Assembly (NCBI GenBank): GCA_030062745.1
Contig: CP099839.1
Coordinates: 34,939,293 to 35,003,292, forward strand
Reading direction: 5' to 3'
Length of the DNA stretch: 64,000 nucleotides
DNA from: Capitulum mitella
Lineage: Eukaryota > Arthropoda > Thecostraca > Pollicipedomorpha > Pollicipedidae
Every line of letters starts with the position of its first letter. Positions within the stretch are counted from its first letter, which is position 1. Below the pieces are notes generated by a model. The model saw only the letters and a list, made by a program, of their open reading frames with translations. It was not told where the DNA came from and did not search any database. A program made the position numbers and the translations under genes. Below, one piece after another: positions 62,601 through 64,000 of the stretch.

Positions 62601-63517
62601 GGATAAAGTTAAGGCATTTCTTAGCACTTGTGTTTCGTTTACTGATTGGGCTGTAGAAGTTGAATGGACGTCTTGAAGCCAGACACTGAACCGGTTGGGA
62701 TGGTGTTGCTATACTTATTAAAGCATATTTCGTCCCCATATTTGATAAACATCAAGTAGCTGCTGTACAAATGTTCGGAAGTGACGTGATTGAGTTTTAT
62801 GATGTGGATGCGGATCGAGTTGGACGAATCTCTTTGCCGCCATGTCCTGCTCGATTTCATCGATCACATATGGATGGGAGACGCGGCTGTGATGTGCTGT
62901 GATGGGCATTGCGCGCCGTGTTTTGTTTGTCACGATTCGTATTTGTCTGTACATACCTGACCAATAGCGTCGGTGACAGTACGGAAGCAGTTTAGAGATC
63001 GTTGGTGACGAAACTCGGAACCGTCTGTGTCTCAGCTGGGCACCATCGCCGATCTGCGCAACACGACGCTTAAACGGCGCCACTGGGAAGCCATTGAGCG
63101 CATCCTGGGACACCAACTGCTCGACCTGGACGACCAGACTCAGCTGACGCTGCAGCTGCTCATCGACTACCAAGCCTTCCACTTCGCCGATGACCTGAAG
63201 GAGATCTCCGGCCAGGCCAGCTCGGAGGCTAGTCTGGAGGCTCTCCTGGTCAAGGTAAACGGGCCGGTGCGCCAGCTGGCTGGTGCCAGTCCCGCTGTAT
63301 GAGATGCCCCAGAACGGTGTTGGAGCCAACCTCCGTAGTGGAGGCTGATTGGAGTCTGTGGCGTTGTGTGATGTAAGACTGTCCGCTTCAGGTGGAGAAT
63401 GTGTGGAAGTCGACAGAATTCAGTGTTGTACCGCTGGCCGGTCAGAAGGACGTCTACATTCTGGGAGGCACGGACGACATTCAGCAACTGCTGGACGAGT
63501 CCAACATCAACATTCAG
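26925..63517 (+). CDS. DNAH6: Axonemal inner-arm dynein heavy chain, DNAH6-like, N-terminal part (3' end outside window)
   Basis: Nineteen coding exons, with matching phases at every junction, encode the first 1,067 residues of a dynein heavy chain, an ATP-driven motor of ciliary and flagellar axonemes. Only the tail and the start of the linker are in the window; the AAA ring and microtubule-binding stalk lie beyond the right edge. Exons: 26925-27179, 37016-37311, 38799-38943, 39504-39728, 44569-44734, 45127-45262, 47207-47414, 49310-49560, 52237-52369, 52978-53074, 53263-53437, 53944-54073, 56216-56317, 57016-57165, 57463-57591, 59751-59864, 61043-61186, 63036-63254, 63392-63517. Diagnostic matches to DNAH6 include GFFYMIPSIP, YFTISRHGVTQ, WKQFRQWQVNVRW, QDAHYKLE, LWDSLDEWD, VQLEKGLPPNNVV, ISGQAS.EA.LEALL and VYILGGTDDIQQLLD. 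DNAH14 is the nearest alternative. Exon 1 is the least certain because it is not conserved; exon 7's donor is ambiguous (47402 or 47414). Confidence 0.88.
27180..29481. other. Dynein intron 1, first part: nothing recognised
   Basis: No gene or clear repeat is supported. Two short adjacent minus-strand open frames (29247-28984 and 28982-28782) lack a recognisable family. Confidence 0.35.
29482..30682 (+). mobile_element. Family 1 TTAA element, copy e
   Basis: This 1,201-bp copy follows TTAA (29478-29481), starts CCCTATTCCCGG and ends CCAGGAATAGGG before GTAA, one base from TTAA. It lies in dynein intron 1. Its half-site array is damaged: the second TGACCT reads CGTCTT. It is more diverged than copies b, d and g. 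Confidence 0.82.
30694..30797. repeat. (GT)n/(GCGTGT)n microsatellite
   Basis: Alternating purine-pyrimidine tract of TG, GCGTGT and ATGC units, starting about 12 bp after the end of family 1 copy e. Such a tract is prone to Z-DNA. Open frames across it are artefacts of the repeat. Confidence 0.9.
30798..33570. other. Dynein intron 1, middle part with a dispersed direct repeat
   Basis: Two stretches, about 31555-31650 and 33456-33545, are imperfect direct repeats (both contain GAGCAAAC, then AACCC, GACCAAT and TGARCGAT). CCGGATATCCGG-like clusters are nearby. Between them I recognise no gene. Confidence 0.45.
33571..36076. mobile_element. Large foldback element split by family 1 copy f
   Basis: The left end (33571-34095) and right end (34340-34759 plus 35962-36076) are imperfect inverted repeats over roughly 0.5 kb. 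Outer ends share TTGCCCACCGTGATCT. Further in, both arms share CATTTCTGG, then TCTACAATTTGGTGT, then TGACACCCCAC, then GAGATAATC. Without the 1.2-kb insertion the element would be about 1.3 kb. It has no coding capacity. Confidence 0.7.
34764..35957 (+). mobile_element. Family 1 TTAA element, copy f
   Basis: This 1,194-bp copy has TTAA on both sides (34760-34763 and 35958-35961). It starts CTCTATTCCCGG, one change from consensus, and ends GGAATAGGG. It sits inside the right arm of a foldback element, so it is the younger insertion. Its half-site array has lost one site. Confidence 0.85.
36077..37015. other. Dynein intron 1, last part: nothing recognised
   Basis: No repeat family or gene is evident. 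A 77-codon open frame (36716-36949) shows no recognisable motif. Confidence 0.35.
37016..37311 (+). CDS. DNAH6-like exon 2
   Basis: Phase 0 in, phase 2 out (CCTCAA|GTACAT). It contains RVGFFYMIPSIPTSAV, a segment conserved in DNAH6 N-termini. The Ser-rich front is poorly conserved, so the acceptor at 37015 is tentative. Confidence 0.75.
37775..38345 (-). repeat. Degenerate 18-20-bp minisatellite in dynein intron 2
   Basis: Units such as GGCCCTGGGACGGTGACTGG repeat at 38240-38340 and more loosely upstream. They are the reverse complement of the units at 5085-5945, so the same family occurs in opposite orientation about 32 kb apart. Confidence 0.65.
38799..38943 (+). CDS. DNAH6-like exon 3
   Basis: The acceptor CCCGCAG and donor AAG|GTAGGT frame VVPYSAINPEEYFTISRHG and a following WERDYL motif. 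This continues exon 2 across a phase-2 junction in register with the family. Confidence 0.9.
39104..39190. repeat. Polypurine GA-rich tract
   Basis: Almost pure A/G on the plus strand for about 85 bases, between dynein exons 3 and 4. It could adopt triplex (H-DNA) structure. Confidence 0.75.
39504..39728 (+). CDS. DNAH6-like exon 4
   Basis: 75 codons, phase 0 on both sides. It includes MWKQFRQWQVNVRW and RNLFILQPCL, the most recognisable part of the N-terminal tail. Confidence 0.92.
40270..40727 (+). repeat. Three tandem 153-bp units in copy B
   Basis: Units begin at 40270, 40423 and 40576, each with AGRGTCAG at the start, GCATGTCGGTTTGTRTGAAA-like sequence in the middle and CTTACATATACC at the end. 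The third runs directly into the (TA)n tract. Each unit contains several GGTCA half-sites. Confidence 0.85.
40711..40803. repeat. (TA)n microsatellite inside copy B
   Basis: TA dinucleotides with a few TGTATG and CACATA interruptions. It is at the same place relative to the GTTCATTATAACG-like segment as the microsatellite in copy A. Confidence 0.9.
41490..42560 (-). mobile_element. Decayed family 1 fragments
   Basis: 41490-42335 matches the inside of family 1 in reverse orientation, heavily diverged (AAGATAAATCTTAAAACTTT, GGGTCACGGAGCTA, ATACCCTATATC). 42344-42560 resembles a terminal piece (CCCTAATCAG, TTTGCTCGCC, GAGCTGCTTCACGAAAGTTGG). The order indicates rearrangement or two copies. Confidence 0.55.
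42823..42864. repeat. (TA)n microsatellite
   Basis: Short TA-rich tract in dynein intron 4 with related CACCTATATATATT interruptions. Confidence 0.8.
43545..43815 (-). mobile_element. Two decayed family 1 end fragments
   Basis: 43550-43660 and 43725-43815 each resemble the GATGAAATCGGACGAGTAGTTCTC-like end region followed by the G-run/C-run block of family 1, read in reverse. Both are diverged and truncated. Confidence 0.4.
44269..44302. repeat. Perfect 15-bp hairpin with TTTC loop
   Basis: AGTAGGCTTGATACA is followed by TTTC and then its exact reverse complement. It lies in dynein intron 4, about 270 bp before exon 5. An imperfect palindrome around CATATG (44220-44245) lies just upstream. 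Confidence 0.85.
44569..44734 (+). CDS. DNAH6-like exon 5
   Basis: It follows TTTGTTTCAG and ends phase 1 before GTACGT. It encodes FRETESDQMAEVESTLSEF and the ACNTALLEAGF segment. Confidence 0.88.
45127..45262 (+). CDS. DNAH6-like exon 6
   Basis: Phase 1 in, phase 2 out. It encodes QTVWKTKLHLDPEQ and MSFTEQADKRRQCQRLT, matching the Y-T-E-Q-A-x-K-R motif of the family. Family 1 copy g begins 85 bp downstream. Confidence 0.88.
45348..46558 (+). mobile_element. Family 1 TTAA element, copy g
   Basis: This 1,211-bp copy follows TTAA (45344-45347) in dynein intron 6. It has the consensus start CCCTATTCCCGG and end GGGAATAGGG; the right flank reads TTGG instead of TTAA. The half-site array at 45895-45927 is intact. 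It is one of the best-preserved copies. Confidence 0.85.
46559..47206. other. Dynein intron 6 remainder, nothing recognised
   Basis: No repeat family or gene is recognised between family 1 copy g and exon 7. Confidence 0.35.
47207..47414 (+). CDS. DNAH6-like exon 7
   Basis: It starts at TTGGCAG|G and restores Arg across the junction, then reads FIYTIDLILMTCKHQL. The donor is either GAC|GTTAGT (47414) or AAC|GTGGAC (47402); both are phase 0. Confidence 0.8.
47415..48585. other. Dynein intron 7, first part: nothing recognised
   Basis: No gene or known repeat. The open frame of exon 7 continues a little past the donor but loses any family resemblance. Confidence 0.35.
48590..48800 (+). repeat. 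Dispersed repeat, first copy (dynein intron 7)
   Basis: The stretch around 48705-48770 (ATCGTACCTGAAACGTTTTA onwards, with GATGTCGCC-like end) resembles 54460-54560. Both are followed by a TGACCTC motif and GGGTCCTCA. The relationship is imperfect and boundaries are not defined. Confidence 0.45.
49310..49560 (+). CDS. DNAH6-like exon 8, with Pro/Glu-rich front
   Basis: Begins after TGTCTGCAG with a low-complexity PEP/EEP-rich stretch, then PLFVTELEFRG and DDTFMFIT. It ends phase 2 before GTGAGG. The Pro/Glu block appears specific to this protein. Confidence 0.85.
51161..51220. repeat. (TA)n microsatellite
   Basis: Uninterrupted TA dinucleotides after a short TGTATA start, in dynein intron 8. 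Confidence 0.92.
51736..51851. repeat. Self-complementary (AC)n-(TA)n-(TG)n microsatellite
   Basis: An AC tract, a long TA tract and a TG tract follow each other, so the whole ~115 bases can fold back on itself. It lies in dynein intron 8. Confidence 0.9.
52237..52369 (+). CDS. DNAH6-like exon 9
   Basis: It completes an Arg codon, then reads PTINGKTLGNDEQQGP, aligned to the P-x-I-N-x-K...G-x-G-P motif of the family. Donor GAG|GTCAGT, phase 0. Confidence 0.88.
52978..53074 (+). CDS. DNAH6-like exon 10
   Basis: Phase 0 in, phase 1 out (TGTG|GTACGT). It reads AAQTYIQTFEIVKTWFYENM, and the junction restores Asp before LEKF. Confidence 0.85.
53263..53437 (+). CDS. DNAH6-like exon 11
   Basis: Encodes LEKFSTALAKFTSQVNQVK, the GMFCVNAATVK strand and SPEDCLDEI. 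It ends phase 2 before GTGAGT. Confidence 0.9.
53562..53713. repeat. Paired (TA)n microsatellites
   Basis: Two TA tracts (53562-53607 and 53668-53713) are separated by about 60 bases of AT-rich, plus-strand purine-biased sequence, in dynein intron 11. The open frame across them is an artefact. Confidence 0.88.
53944..54073 (+). CDS. DNAH6-like exon 12
   Basis: It follows CTTTCAG and restores Ala. It contains KARVEALMTESQDAHYKLE and YVTFLTFLDDI, highly characteristic of this dynein class. Confidence 0.92.
54440..54610 (+). repeat. Dispersed repeat, second copy (dynein intron 12)
   Basis: ATCGTAAGGCAAACGTTTAA and the following GATGTCGCC region correspond to the segment at 48705-48770. An ACGAGT triplet expansion (three GTACGA units) sits inside this copy. 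Confidence 0.45.
54930..55930 (-). pseudogene. Broken mariner-like (IS630/Tc1/mariner) transposase
   Basis: In dynein intron 12, antisense to the gene. The 5' part (55421-55666) has a helix-turn-helix segment (SRFLARKTGIPRSCIQKVL) and the first catalytic region DESYFT. The frame then stops after SGS and continues as KLLVWFVISPRGITLPVIF. A one-base deletion near 55170 breaks the second catalytic Asp region: in the shifted frame it reads DLTSAHC. The last block has QQLRPLEDFWNVMK. From the second Asp to the Glu of LED there are 37 residues, a DD37E-type spacing. It is inactive. Terminal inverted repeats were not identified, and the N-terminus is unclear. Confidence 0.8.
56216..56317 (+). CDS. 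DNAH6-like exon 13
   Basis: 34 codons in phase 0: IESLEQEADVVCQMVELM then PIPPEYIAEFN. Donor AAC|GTCAGT. Confidence 0.9.
57016..57165 (+). CDS. DNAH6-like exon 14
   Basis: 50 codons, phase 0, from TLSPTVSVLHDLTD to TVTQQID. Donor GAC|GTAAGC. Confidence 0.88.
57463..57591 (+). CDS. DNAH6-like exon 15
   Basis: 43 codons, phase 0, DPVLLQMEADHAEV through EHQKKFR. Donor AGG|GTAAGA. Confidence 0.88.
59269..59327. repeat. (GA)n microsatellite
   Basis: About 29 uninterrupted GA dinucleotides. It generates an RE/ER-repeat open frame that is not a gene. It has triplex-forming potential. Confidence 0.93.
59612..59710. repeat. (TG)/(TA)n microsatellite
   Basis: Mixed TG and TA dinucleotides ending about 40 bp before the acceptor of dynein exon 16. 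Confidence 0.9.
59751..59864 (+). CDS. DNAH6-like exon 16
   Basis: 38 codons, phase 0, LEVTKMEQLETAQNELRLR then QLLWDSLDEWD, a hallmark near the tail-linker boundary. Donor GTT|GTAAGG. Confidence 0.92.
61043..61186 (+). CDS. DNAH6-like exon 17
   Basis: 48 codons, phase 0, APFDGLDVEELTQLVAKF then VVQLEKGLPPNNVVAVLKEK. Donor AAG|GTAAAC. Confidence 0.92.
61440..62608 (+). mobile_element. Old family 1 copy
   Basis: In dynein intron 17. The left end is CAGGCATTCCCG after CTAA; the right end is GCGGGGATAAAG before TTAA (62609-62612). Internal landmarks keep the usual order (GAGATCTCGAGAATTACC, GGGTACGCGCGGACATTTTA, CTTTTACCCTCAACAG) but with many substitutions and indels. Length 1,169 bp. Confidence 0.75.
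63036..63254 (+). CDS. DNAH6-like exon 18 (linker start)
   Basis: 73 codons, phase 0. IADLRNTTLKRRHWEAI is the D-L-R-N...R-H-W motif that opens the dynein linker (DHC_N2 region), followed by ISGQASSEASLEALLVK. Confidence 0.94.
63392..63517 (+). CDS. DNAH6-like exon 19, last exon in window
   Basis: 42 codons, phase 0. VENVWKSTEFSVVPLAG then VYILGGTDDIQQLLD, an almost invariant linker motif. Donor CAG|GTGACG. Confidence 0.94.
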
Positions 63518-64000
63518 GTGACGGACGCTTCGGCTACTGCTGCGTGATATTACACGCTGACCCTCGTTCTACGTAGCCTTTTTACCAACACGCCGTACAA
63601 AAACGGGGCTGATCAGGCCCCGCAAGCGTTTCGAAAATTATGAATGCCAAAGAGCTCTGGTAACGTAATGTGATATGCCGCTCGTTCCTCTGCAGTGTAG
63701 TTCAGGATATTTTAACGTGGTTGTTGCCACTGACGCCATCTTCCAGGCCAAGCTAGGTCAGCATGGCCAAAACGGTCATTTTCATCTCTCAGATAAATTG
63801 GCTACGTTTGACGACCATAGATGTGCCAACGTTGTTCAAGGCTGCTTCGAACTTTTAGCATACCAACATTTATTTTGGACTCCATGACCACTTCTGTTGG
63901 TCAAGTCCAACAAAGATATCAGGCCATATTCCGTGTCGACTTTCAAGTGGTTTACGAACGTAGTATTTTGTTTTCAAGTGGTACAGTCTGACCAAATGTG
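63518..64000. other. Dynein intron 19, incomplete
   Basis: No segment here continues the linker sequence expected after NINIQ, so the next exon lies outside the window. Confidence 0.5.

Noticed and set aside
1-64000. CRISPR array, operon or phage structure
   Set aside because: No spacer-repeat pattern; genes are spliced and eukaryotic, so prokaryotic systems are not expected.

Overview
The window is nuclear DNA of an animal. It has spliced protein genes with GT/AG introns, CpG-rich patches, many dispersed transposable elements, AT-rich and GT-rich microsatellites and degenerate minisatellites. The three host genes I can support are DDX56 (nucleolar DEAD-box helicase, minus strand), SMC1 (cohesin ATPase, plus strand) and the first 1,067 codons of a DNAH6-type axonemal dynein heavy chain (plus strand, running off the right edge). 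An axonemal dynein implies motile cilia or flagellated sperm. With the repeat content this suggests an invertebrate metazoan; I cannot settle the phylum.

Layout. 1-9.4 kb has no confirmed gene. It holds a CpG-rich patch, a possible orphan micro-exon, an 18-bp minisatellite and four copies of a ~1.2-kb TTAA-flanked non-autonomous element (called family 1 here), one nested inside another. 9.5-11.2 kb is DDX56 as one uninterrupted reading frame. 12.3-15.4 kb is a decayed Ty3/Gypsy-type retrotransposon. 15.4-17.9 kb is AT-rich and featureless. 17.9-22.0 kb is SMC1, with one intron near its 3' end. 23.8-26.3 kb is a ~21-bp minisatellite split by a second TTAA-flanked element (family 2) that carries a (TA)n microsatellite and terminal hairpins. 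26.9 kb to the right end is the dynein gene: 19 coding exons are placed with matching splice phases, and the introns are packed with repeats.

The repeat landscape is the most unusual part. Family 1 has termini CCCTATTCCCGG inside TTAA target sites, as in the piggyBac superfamily. Several copies carry an ordered array of nuclear-receptor half-sites (TGACCT spaced as DR1, DR4, DR4). Family 2 ends in hairpins with a TTTT loop whose stems differ between copies but stay base-paired. A third element, 33.6-36.1 kb, is essentially one large foldback with ~0.5-kb inverted arms, split by a family 1 insertion. A broken mariner-like transposase lies in a dynein intron.

The three host genes act in different processes (60S ribosome assembly, chromosome cohesion, ciliary motility) and show no operon-like link. 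DDX56 and SMC1 point away from each other across the Gypsy remnant. SMC1 and the dynein gene are in tandem.
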